Assembly (NCBI GenBank): GCA_021802685.1
Contig: JAJZRM010000191.1
Coordinates: 1-6,046, forward strand
Direction: 5' to 3'
DNA from: Deltaproteobacteria bacterium
GTDB taxonomy: Bacteria > Desulfobacterota > Deferrimicrobia > Deferrimicrobiales > Deferrimicrobiaceae
Length of the DNA: 6,046 nucleotides
The position numbers were made by a program, and so were the translations under genes. How positions within the stretch are numbered: position 1 is the stretch's first letter; the number at the start of each line of letters is the position of its first letter. The notes beneath the pieces are model-generated. The model worked only from the letters and a program-made list of their open reading frames with translations, did no database searches and was not told the origin of the DNA. Below, piece after piece: positions 1-6,046 of the stretch.

Positions 1-1
1 C

Positions 2-1102
2 CGGCCCGTCGGGCTCTACACCTCCCCGCACCTCGTATCCCCCGAAGAGCGGATCCGCGTCGACGGCCGGAAGATCCCGGAACGGGCGTTGCGGTCGGGT
101 TTCCTCGCGGCGGAACGGCTGGGCGGCGCGGACGATCCGCTGACGTATTTCGAGAAGATGACATGGACCGCGTGCGACTGGTTCCGGCGGAAAAAGGTCC
201 CGATCGTCGTGATGGAAACGGGGCTGGGGGGGCGATGGGACGCGACCACCGCCTGCCGGCCCGCCGTATCCGTCCTCACCACCGTCGGATATGATCACCT
301 GGAATGGCTGGGGAAGACCCTCGGGAAGATCGCGGCCGAAAAGGCGGGGATCCTGAAGCAGGGCGTTCCCCTGGTGGCCGGCCGCCTGCGGCCGTCCGCG
401 CGGGCGGTCGTGCGGCGGAGGGCCCGCGCGCTGCACTGCCCCGCCTGGGAGCTGGGGAAGGATTTCGATTGGCGGGAACGGCGGGACGGCGCCTTCGACG
501 TCTCCCTGCCGGGGATCCGGCTCGAGGCCTTGCGCCTGGGATCGAGGGGTCGTTTCCAGCGGGACAACGCGGCGGTCGCGTTGGCGGCCGCGTGGCGATG
601 GGCCGGGGACGAAGGGATTCCCAAGGAAACGTTCGCCCGGGCCGCCGCGGGCGCGCTGGCCGGCATTCGCCTTCCGGGCAGATTCACCCCGCTTCCCCTC
701 CGGAGGAACGCCCGGTGCTGGGTGGACGGAGGGCACAACCCCGAGGCGGCGCAGGCGATCGCCCGGGAGATCTCCGCTTTCCCTCCCTGGGGACGAGGAG
801 CGCGGGTGGTGGCGTTGTGGAGCATGCTGTCGGACAAGGACGCCGCGGGATACCTGCGCGCCATTTCCCCTTGCGTCGAGGGCGTCGTGACGTACCCGCT
901 CGCCCACGAACGGGGCTCCGATGCATCCGCCCTCGCGCGCCTTTGCCGCGGAAAAGGGATTCCCTGCCGCGCGGCGGGAAACTTCTCCGAAGGCTTTCGC
1001 GAGGCGCGGGGCTGGGCGGGGAAACGGGGAGTGGTCCTCGTTTGCGGGTCGCTGGTGGCGGCGGGAGACGCTTACCGCCACAGGGTCGGATCCGTCCCTT
1101 GA
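2..1102 (+). CDS. folC: Bifunctional folylpolyglutamate synthase / dihydrofolate synthase, 5'-truncated
   Basis: Cytoplasmic Mur-ligase-like ATP-dependent enzyme that joins L-glutamate to dihydropteroate and then adds further glutamates to reduced folates. The frame is open from base 2, so the gene enters from the left edge. The fragment has 366 residues and opens with RPVGLYTSPHL, a FolC signature, at fragment residues 1-11. Next come ETGLGGRWDATT with Glu72, a GYDH motif with His99, and EKAGI with Lys114. The 27- and 15-residue spacings match those of E. coli Glu146, His173 and carbamylated Lys188 (Mg/ATP site), so about 74 N-terminal residues, including the P-loop, are missing. The C-terminal ligase domain shows PGRF, DGGHNP (Asp242) and SDKD, and ends with VLVCGSLVAAGD. 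A TTG at 89 lies inside the conserved region and is not the start. Many relatives have Ala where DGGHNP has its second Gly, a mild change. Whether both activities are present cannot be decided from sequence alone. Confidence 0.96.
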   Translation, partial: RPVGLYTSPHLVSPEERIRVDGRKIPERALRSGFLAAERLGGADDPLTYFEKMTWTACDWFRRKKVPIVVMETGLGGRWDATTACRPAVSVLTTVGYDHLEWLGKTLGKIAAEKAGILKQGVPLVAGRLRPSARAVVRRRARALHCPAWELGKDFDWRERRDGAFDVSLPGIRLEALRLGSRGRFQRDNAAVALAAAWRWAGDEGIPKETFARAAAGALAGIRLPGRFTPLPLRRNARCWVDGGHNPEAAQAIAREISAFPPWGRGARVVALWSMLSDKDAAGYLRAISPCVEGVVTYPLAHERGSDASALARLCRGKGIPCRAAGNFSEGFREARGWAGKRGVVLVCGSLVAAGDAYRHRVGSVP

Positions 1103-1104
1103 TG
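1100..1104 (+). promoter_or_regulatory. folC/lptD stop-start overlap (TGATG), probable translational coupling
   Basis: The TGA of folC (1100-1102) and the ATG of lptD (1102-1104) share one base. The only purine run upstream, AGGG at 1082-1085, lies about 16 bases from the ATG, which is too far for a normal Shine-Dalgarno sequence. Ribosomes finishing folC most likely restart at lptD. The overlap is seen directly; the coupling is inferred. Confidence 0.6.
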
Positions 1105-3249
1105 CCGCTCCGTCGCATACTCGTGCCGGCGGCTTTCCTGTTGGCGCTGCTTTGCGCGGGCGCACAGGCGCAGGTCCGCTTTCCCGGAAAAGGATTGCCG
1201 CCGGAACTCGGAGCCGGCGGACTCCTGTTGAACGGCCCCGTGCACATCACGGCGGATACCCTTTCCTTCGACGAAGACGAAGGGGTTGCCCTGGCGGAAG
1301 GGAACGTGGAGGTCTCCCTCGGACCCAGGACGATGCGGGCCGACCGGATCCGCTACGACTCGAAGACGGGAGAGGCGGACCTGACGGGGAATGTGCGGTA
1401 CAAGGACGCCGACGAGGAGTTCGCCTTCGACCGGATCACGATCAACCTGAACTCCGAAACGGGCATCCTGTACAACGGCAGCATCCGGATCAGCTCGAAC
1501 AACTACACGATCAGCAGCCGGAAGATCGAGAAAACCGGAAAACAGTCGTTTTCCATCGAGAAGGGCTCTTTGACGACGTGCCCGTGCGAGCCCGAACCCG
1601 ACTGGAAGTTCGATTTCCGGCGCACGCGGGTCGTCATCGACGGATACGCTTTGGCGAAGGACATCACCTTCCGCGTGCGCGGCGTCCCGCTTCTCTGGCT
1701 CCCGTACGCGGCATTCCCGGTCAAGCTGACGCGCCAGAGCGGGCTTCTGCTCCCGAGTTTTTCCAACAACAGCAGAAAAGGCTATACCTTCACCGTTCCG
1801 TACTACTGGGCGATCAACCGGTGGAGCGACGCGACGGTGACGGTCGACGCGATGAGCCGGCGCGGCTATCGTCCGGAGGTGGAGTACCGCTTCGTCCCGA
1901 ACCGGCAATCGGAGGGTGCGATCCGGGGAGCGTTCTTCCGCGACAAGGAATTGGACGACGAACGGTGGCGCGTCTACGGGGAGAACATCTTCCATTCCGG
2001 CGACTGGACGGCCAATGCCCGGGTGGAATACCCATCGGACAACCAGTATTACGTGGATTTCGTGGACATCGACCGCTTCCGGTCGGCGCGTCACGCCAAA
2101 ACCGCCGGATTCATCGGACGGACCGGCGAAAACCTTTCACAGGATCTGTCGGCCGCCTGGTACGAGGAAATGGAACGGCCGTCGAAGGACAACACGGTAC
2201 AGCGGCTTCCGGAGTACGCCATGACCCTGTTGTCCTACCGCACATCGGTCGCGGACGTGGAGGCGTCGGGCACGGTCGCGGCCACCCGCTTCTACCGCGC
2301 CGGCAACGGCGACGACCTCCGGGGGAGGGGGATCGTGAACCTCTCGCGGACGTTCGTCCCGTATCCTTCCGTGTCCCTGACACCGTACGGGTTCGTGAAC
2401 TTCCTCGGGACACGGTTCGAGAGTTCCCCCGGGAACCGGGAGGAGGCCGGCCGCGTCATTCCGGTGGGCGGCGTGGCGATCGGAGCGGAGGCGCATCGGG
2501 ATTTTCCCCAAAACGGCCAGGGACTCGTGCACGTGGTGGGATCGACGATCGATTACCGGCATGTCCCCCGGGTTTCCCAGGAGAACCTGCCCATCGTCGA
2601 TCGATGGTCCCGTCTGGCGCCCCAGAGCCAGGTCGTGATCACCGTCGCCCAGCGGCTTCTCGGGTTCAAGGAGGCGGCGTCTCCCAGGGAGCTGGCTTCC
2701 CTCCAGGTGCAATGGGCATACGACGCCGGCGGAAGGATTCCCTCGGGTACGCCGTACGTCGATCCCCTCTCTCCGTTTGTCCGGGCGTTGCGGGACCAGA
2801 TCGACCTTGGGGCCGGCAGGGCGCCGGGGACGGACGCCGCGTCGGACATCTACGGGAAGCTGGCGTTGAGCCTGATCGACCGGTGGAACTTCCAGGGCGA
2901 AACCCTCTTCGATCCCGTGGACGGCACGTTCTCGATGGGAGCGGTGAGCGGGGAGTGGAGGAAGGACAACGATCACAACGCCCGGCTGGAGTACCGGGTT
3001 TCCCGCGCCCTGGCGGACGACCTGCGGGGAATCTTCGCGTGGCGTCCGTTCCGGTTCCTGAGGTTGGAGGGCCAGTTGAACTACTCCTTGAGGAACTCCT
3101 TCCTCACGAACGGCTCCGCGGGTTTCACGTTGTTGCCCAGAAGCGAATGCTGGAGCGTGGGGTTCTTCACGGAGAGGAAGACCAATCCCAACGACACGAA
3201 CGTGAAGCTGGTCTTCGGCCTGCGGGGAATCGGGTCCGTGGGGAAGTGA
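1102..3249 (+). CDS. lptD: LPS-assembly protein LptD (outer-membrane LPS transport barrel)
   Basis: Outer-membrane beta-barrel that, with the lipoprotein LptE, takes LPS from the periplasmic Lpt bridge and inserts it in the outer leaflet. The product has 715 residues (E. coli 784). Residues 1-23 form a Sec signal peptide: a basic MPLRR, a hydrophobic core, and a likely signal peptidase I site AQA|QV. Residues about 46-165 are the periplasmic OstA/LptA-like jellyroll, recognisable by HITADTLSFDEDEG and AEGNVEV. The barrel follows, with the family's conserved SGLLLPSF at 213-220 and PYYW at 233-236, then alternating aromatic/polar strands ending in FGLRGIGSVGK. After the signal peptide the only cysteines are Cys160, Cys162 and Cys683. 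Residues about 541-583 are rich in Gly and Pro and may be a loop. The ATG at 1102 was chosen because it gives the signal peptide and overlaps the folC stop; the frame stays open upstream to 304 but that part is antisense-free GC noise over folC. No good Shine-Dalgarno sequence precedes it. LptE is not in the window. Confidence 0.95.
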   Translation: MPLRRILVPAAFLLALLCAGAQAQVRFPGKGLPPELGAGGLLLNGPVHITADTLSFDEDEGVALAEGNVEVSLGPRTMRADRIRYDSKTGEADLTGNVRYKDADEEFAFDRITINLNSETGILYNGSIRISSNNYTISSRKIEKTGKQSFSIEKGSLTTCPCEPEPDWKFDFRRTRVVIDGYALAKDITFRVRGVPLLWLPYAAFPVKLTRQSGLLLPSFSNNSRKGYTFTVPYYWAINRWSDATVTVDAMSRRGYRPEVEYRFVPNRQSEGAIRGAFFRDKELDDERWRVYGENIFHSGDWTANARVEYPSDNQYYVDFVDIDRFRSARHAKTAGFIGRTGENLSQDLSAAWYEEMERPSKDNTVQRLPEYAMTLLSYRTSVADVEASGTVAATRFYRAGNGDDLRGRGIVNLSRTFVPYPSVSLTPYGFVNFLGTRFESSPGNREEAGRVIPVGGVAIGAEAHRDFPQNGQGLVHVVGSTIDYRHVPRVSQENLPIVDRWSRLAPQSQVVITVAQRLLGFKEAASPRELASLQVQWAYDAGGRIPSGTPYVDPLSPFVRALRDQIDLGAGRAPGTDAASDIYGKLALSLIDRWNFQGETLFDPVDGTFSMGAVSGEWRKDNDHNARLEYRVSRALADDLRGIFAWRPFRFLRLEGQLNYSLRNSFLTNGSAGFTLLPRSECWSVGFFTERKTNPNDTNVKLVFGLRGIGSVGK

Positions 3250-3286
3250 CGAGCGGCAAAAAAAACGACATCGTGGAGGAATCGAG
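3250..3286 (+). promoter_or_regulatory. lptD-epimerase intergenic gap with strong ribosome binding site
   Basis: This 37-base gap is the longest between genes in the window. It holds a run of eight A (3258-3265) and a Shine-Dalgarno sequence GGAGGA (3275-3280) six bases before the epimerase ATG, which fixes that start. I see no stem-loop ahead of the A run, so no terminator, and no convincing -35/-10 pair. The gene is probably read through from upstream but initiates translation on its own. Confidence 0.65.
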
Positions 3287-4225
3287 ATGCGGATCCTGGT
3301 CACCGGGGGCGCGGGTTTCATCGGGTCCCACGTCGCCCAAACGTACGTGGACGCGGGGCACGAAGTCCTCGTCCTGGACAACCTTTCCTCGGGCAAGGAG
3401 GAGAACGTGCCGGCGGGCGCACGGTTCGTCTTCGGGGATATCTGTTCGGACACGGCCGCCGAGGCGGTCCGGACCTTCCGCCCGGAGGTCGTCAACCACC
3501 ACGCGGCGCAGATCAACGTGCGGAAATCGGTCGAAGACCCCGTTTTCGACGCCCGGGTGAACATCCTGGGGACGTTGAACCTGCTGGAAGCCGCCCGGAA
3601 AAACGGCGTCCGGAAGGTCATCTTCGCCTCGTCCGGCGGGGCGGGGTACGGGGAGCAGGAGTACTTCCCCGCGGATGAGAAGCACCCGTTGCGGCCGGTG
3701 TCCCCTTACGGCGTGGGGAAAGTCTCCGTCGAGGGGTACCTGCACTTCCACCGGGTCCAGTACGGCCTGGAGTACACGTCCCTCCGGTACGCGAACGTGT
3801 ACGGACCGCGCCAGGACCCGCACGGGGAGGCCGGGGTGGTGGCGATCTTCGCCACGCGGCTCCTCCGGGGGCAGACGGCCATCATCAACGGGGACGGCGA
3901 ACAGACCCGGGATTACGTGTACGTGGGCGACCTCGTCCGCGCGAACCTCGAGGCGCTGACGCGGGGCGACGGGTTGGGGATCAACATCGGGACGGGATTC
4001 GAAACGGACGTCAACACCCTGTTCCACAGGCTGCGGGAGCTGGCGGGGAGCGGCCAGGACGAGATCCACGGCCCGGGAATGCCCGGGGAACAGCGCCGGT
4101 CCGTCATCGACAACCGGCTGGCTTACGACGAATTGGGATGGTATCCTAATGTGCCATTGGACGACGGGCTCGCACTCACGCTGGCGTACTTCCGAGACAA
4201 GGTGAAATCCTCCGGCAGCCGGTAG
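3287..4225 (+). CDS. NAD-dependent nucleotide-sugar epimerase, GalE-like (extended SDR family)
   Basis: A 312-residue cytoplasmic enzyme of the extended short-chain dehydrogenase family, most likely inverting C4 of a UDP-hexose (UDP-glucose/UDP-galactose or the N-acetylated pair) through a 4-keto intermediate, so feeding LPS, capsule or other glycan synthesis. The Rossmann fold begins at once: TGGAGFIGSH holds the NAD-binding Gly7, Gly10 and Gly13, and Asp31 ends beta-2 (VLVLDN) to hold the adenine ribose. Catalytic residues are visible: Ser116 in FASSGGAGYG, and Tyr141 and Lys145 in SPYGVGK (YxxxK). Asn170 in NVYGPRQD and the later NGDGEQTRDYVYVGD are typical of the sugar-binding C-terminal half. 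Ser272 occupies the position of E. coli GalE Tyr299. The length fits the short GalE-like class (E. coli GalE is 338). It could also be a dehydratase or another epimerase of the superfamily, since these share all the motifs; hence no gene symbol. A strong GGAGGA Shine-Dalgarno sequence supports the start. Confidence 0.88.
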   Translation: MRILVTGGAGFIGSHVAQTYVDAGHEVLVLDNLSSGKEENVPAGARFVFGDICSDTAAEAVRTFRPEVVNHHAAQINVRKSVEDPVFDARVNILGTLNLLEAARKNGVRKVIFASSGGAGYGEQEYFPADEKHPLRPVSPYGVGKVSVEGYLHFHRVQYGLEYTSLRYANVYGPRQDPHGEAGVVAIFATRLLRGQTAIINGDGEQTRDYVYVGDLVRANLEALTRGDGLGINIGTGFETDVNTLFHRLRELAGSGQDEIHGPGMPGEQRRSVIDNRLAYDELGWYPNVPLDDGLALTLAYFRDKVKSSGSR

Positions 4226-4230
4226 ACATG
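4199..4230 (+). promoter_or_regulatory. Epimerase-lepA junction without a clear Shine-Dalgarno sequence
   Basis: The epimerase stop TAG (4223-4225) and the lepA ATG (4228-4230) are separated by two bases. The nearest purine-rich candidate, AAGGTG at 4199-4204, is 23 bases before the ATG, too distant for normal pairing. Initiation of lepA is therefore probably coupled to translation of the epimerase gene, or depends on leaderless-like or structure-based recruitment. The spacing is seen; the mechanism is inferred. Confidence 0.45.
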
Positions 4231-6027
4231 CGCATCGAGAACATACGGAATTTCTCCATCATCGCCCACATCGACCACGGGAAGTCCACGCTGGCGGACC
4301 GCCTGATGGAACTCACCGGCACCTTGTCGGGCCGGGAAAAGGTCGAGCAGTTCCTGGACAAGATGGATCTCGAGCGGGAGCGGGGGATCACCATCAAGGC
4401 GCAGACCGTCCGGATGCGGTACACGGCGTCCGACGGCAAGGAGTACACGCTCAACCTGATCGATACCCCCGGACACGTCGATTTCTCCTACGAAGTGTCC
4501 CGGTCCCTGTGCGCCTGCGAGGGCGCGATCCTCGTCGTGGACGCTTCCCAGGGAGTGGAGGCCCAGACGCTGGCGAACGTGTACCTTGCCCTCGACCAGG
4601 ACCTCGAGGTCCTGACGGTGCTGAACAAGATCGACCTGCCCAACGCCGAGCCCGACCGGGTGAAGCGGGAGATCGAGGACGTCATCGGCCTCGACACCAC
4701 GGAGATGCTCTCCGTCAGCGCCAAGAAGGGGACCGCGGTCCCGGAGCTTCTGGAGCGTCTCGTCCGGCAGATCCCGCCCCCGCAGGGTGATCCCGCCGCG
4801 CCGGCGAAAGCCCTGATCATCGATTCGTGGTTCGACAATTACGTCGGCGTGGTCGTGCTGGCGCGGGTATTCGACGGGGAGGTCCGGCCGGGCCAACGGA
4901 TCTCCTTCATGGCCACGGGACGCTCCTTCGAGGTCCAGAAAGTCGGGGTCTTCTCCCCCCACCCGCAGGAGGTGGAGCGCCTCGGCGCCGGCGAGGTGGG
5001 TTTCGTCATCGCGAACATCAAGGACCTGACGGAAACCAAGGTCGGCGACACGATCACCGACGCGCGCAACCCGGCGGCGACCCCCATGCCGGGGTTCAAG
5101 GTGGTCCACCCGATGGTGTTCGCGGGGATCTACCCGCTGGCGTCCGACCAGTACCCGCAGCTCCGCACGGCCATCGAGAAGCTGCGCCTGAACGACTCCT
5201 CGTTCACGGCGGAACCGGAAAGCTCCGTGGCCTTGGGGTTCGGTTTCCGGTGCGGGTTTCTCGGGCTGCTCCACATGGAGATCATCCAGGAGCGCCTCGA
5301 GCGGGAATACAACATGGAGCTGATCTCCACGGCGCCCACCGTCGGCTACCGCGCCGTGAAGAAGGACGGCTCGGTCGTCGAGGTGGACAGCCCCGCGCGG
5401 CTGCCGGAGCCTCTCGAACTGGAGCACATCGAGGAACCGATGATCCTGGCGACGATCCACCTGCCGTCGGAGTACCTGGGGGGCGTCCTCAAGCTGTGCG
5501 AGGAGCGCCGCGGGGTGCAGCGGCAGATGAAGTTCGCCTCCACGAACCGGGTGATCCTCGAGTACGAGCTGCCGCTGAACGAGATCGTCCTCGATTTCTA
5601 CGATATGCTGAAGACCGCTTCCAGAGGGTACGCCTCGATGGATTACGAATTCCACCAGTTCCGCCGTTCGGACCTGGTCAAGCTCGACATCCTGCTGAAC
5701 GGGGACACGGTGGACGCCCTGTCGCTGATCGTGCACCGGGAAAACGCGTACCCCAAGGGGCGGGAGGTCACCGTGCGGCTGCGGAAGCTGATCCCCCGGC
5801 AGATGTTCGAGGTCGTCATCCAGGCGGCCATCGGGTCCAAGGTCATCGCGAGGGAATCGGTCAAGGCGATCCGGAAGAACGTGCTGGCCAAATGTTACGG
5901 CGGAGACATCACCCGCAAGAGGAAGCTCCTGGAGAAGCAGAAGGAGGGGAAAAAGCGGATGAAGCAGGTCGGGTCCGTGGAGATCCCCCAGGAGGCGTTT
6001 CTGTCCATCCTGAGAGTCAAGGAGTAG
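4228..6027 (+). CDS. lepA: Elongation factor 4 (LepA), ribosome-associated GTPase
   Basis: Translational GTPase that binds the ribosome; it was reported to back-translocate tRNAs in vitro and is linked in vivo to initiation and 30S assembly. The product has 599 residues, the same length as E. coli LepA, and is collinear with it. The G domain (about 1-185) shows all GTPase motifs: AHIDHGKST at 13-21 (G1), RERGITIK at 50-57 (G2), DTPGHVDF at 79-86 with the catalytic His83 (G3), NKID at 133-136 (G4) and SAK at 164-166 (G5). A beta-barrel domain II follows, then domain III with RCGFLGLLHMEI from 341 and the EF-G-V-like domain with SRGYASMDYEF. The LepA-specific C-terminal domain (about 490-599) contains LIPRQMFEVVIQAAIGSKV and the highly conserved AKCYGGDITRKRK from 554. 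There is no EF-G domain IV, as expected. The start is firm because MRIENIRNFSIIAHIDHGKS matches the family N-terminus. The gene begins two bases after the epimerase stop, with no obvious Shine-Dalgarno sequence. Confidence 0.99.
   Translation: MRIENIRNFSIIAHIDHGKSTLADRLMELTGTLSGREKVEQFLDKMDLERERGITIKAQTVRMRYTASDGKEYTLNLIDTPGHVDFSYEVSRSLCACEGAILVVDASQGVEAQTLANVYLALDQDLEVLTVLNKIDLPNAEPDRVKREIEDVIGLDTTEMLSVSAKKGTAVPELLERLVRQIPPPQGDPAAPAKALIIDSWFDNYVGVVVLARVFDGEVRPGQRISFMATGRSFEVQKVGVFSPHPQEVERLGAGEVGFVIANIKDLTETKVGDTITDARNPAATPMPGFKVVHPMVFAGIYPLASDQYPQLRTAIEKLRLNDSSFTAEPESSVALGFGFRCGFLGLLHMEIIQERLEREYNMELISTAPTVGYRAVKKDGSVVEVDSPARLPEPLELEHIEEPMILATIHLPSEYLGGVLKLCEERRGVQRQMKFASTNRVILEYELPLNEIVLDFYDMLKTASRGYASMDYEFHQFRRSDLVKLDILLNGDTVDALSLIVHRENAYPKGREVTVRLRKLIPRQMFEVVIQAAIGSKVIARESVKAIRKNVLAKCYGGDITRKRKLLEKQKEGKKRMKQVGSVEIPQEAFLSILRVKE
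6019..6024 (+). promoter_or_regulatory. Ribosome binding site for the gene downstream of lepA
   Basis: AAGGAG lies within the last codons of lepA, five bases before an ATG at 6030. Its quality and spacing support a real gene starting there, even though the window ends 17 bases later. Confidence 0.7.
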
Positions 6028-6029
6028 GG

Positions 6030-6046
6030 ATGAAAGGGAACAAGGG
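6030..6046 (+). CDS. Start of an unidentified gene after lepA, cut by the window end
   Basis: Only MKGNK and two bases of the next codon are visible, so no family can be recognised. The ATG follows the lepA stop by two bases and has a well-placed AAGGAG. In many proteobacteria lepA is followed by lepB (signal peptidase I), and a basic, short cytoplasmic N-terminus would fit that, but this is a guess from context only. Confidence 0.6.

Noticed and set aside
304..1101. In-frame open extension of lptD upstream over folC, which would give a 981-residue protein
   Set aside because: The extension is Arg/Gly/Pro-rich with no recognisable domain, overlaps the conserved folC frame throughout, and would bury the LptD signal peptide in the middle of the protein.
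1147..1158. Possible lipoprotein signal (LALLC) at Cys18 of LptD
   Set aside because: A lipobox needs Gly, Ala or Ser just before the Cys; here it is Leu. A standard AQA|Q signal peptidase I site follows, and LptD is not a lipoprotein.
1072..2094. A 340-residue antisense open frame opposite the lptD N-terminal half
   Set aside because: No domain or motif; it is opposite the LptD signal peptide and jellyroll, which are clearly the coding strand.
3258..3265. A8 tract after lptD as a possible terminator (of either strand)
   Set aside because: No GC-rich hairpin adjoins it on the appropriate side, and genes on both sides read the same way with a short gap.
921..3560. A long + strand open frame (879 residues) across folC, lptD and the epimerase
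   Set aside because: It runs out of frame with three conserved genes and is dominated by Arg, Gly and Pro; long stop-free shadow frames are expected in GC-rich coding DNA.
2137..3621. A 494-residue antisense open frame opposite lptD and the epimerase start
   Set aside because: Composition is Arg/Pro/Val-rich with no motif, it spans two convincing sense genes, and it has no supporting start context.
3167..4069. A 300-residue antisense open frame opposite the epimerase
   Set aside because: Arg/Val/Pro/Asp-rich shadow of the epimerase frame, which carries all the Rossmann and catalytic motifs.
4123..5736. A 537-residue antisense open frame opposite lepA
   Set aside because: It lies opposite a near-invariant protein; its Asp/His/Arg/Val-rich sequence is what the complement of GC-rich codons yields.

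Overview
This window is a GC-rich, tightly packed, single-strand run of bacterial housekeeping genes. All genes read on the + strand. There are five coding regions: a 5'-truncated folC, a complete lptD, a complete NAD-dependent nucleotide-sugar epimerase gene, a complete lepA, and the first six codons of a further gene at the right edge. I see no tRNA, rRNA, CRISPR array, insertion sequence, phage gene, clear promoter or factor-independent terminator.

Organism: LptD, which exports LPS to the outer leaflet, means a Gram-negative (diderm) bacterium. The high G+C (judged by eye at about 60-70%, not computed), the neighbourhood of folC, lptD and lepA, and the sequence style of the proteins resemble high-GC deltaproteobacteria in the broad sense (Desulfobacterota and relatives). 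That placement is inference, not proof.

Layout: (1) 2-1102, the last 366 residues of FolC, with about 70 N-terminal residues lying off the left edge. (2) 1102-3249, LptD of 715 residues with a cleavable signal peptide; its ATG shares one base with the folC stop (TGATG). (3) 3250-3286, a 37-base gap containing an A8 tract and a strong Shine-Dalgarno sequence. (4) 3287-4225, a 312-residue short-chain dehydrogenase-type epimerase of the GalE kind. (5) 4228-6027, LepA/EF-4 of 599 residues, starting two bases after the epimerase stop. (6) 6030-6046, the start of another gene behind a good Shine-Dalgarno sequence; lepB would be the usual neighbour of lepA but too little is visible to say.

How they fit together: the largest gap is 37 bases and two of the four junctions overlap or nearly touch, so the genes are probably co-transcribed. 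LptD and the epimerase both serve the cell surface (LPS insertion, and supply of an epimerised sugar nucleotide for LPS or other glycans). FolC and LepA serve folate metabolism and translation. I found no undescribed system here. The points worth a second look are modest: an unusual cysteine layout in LptD, a serine at the likely substrate-gate position of the epimerase, and two junctions that seem to rely on translational coupling.
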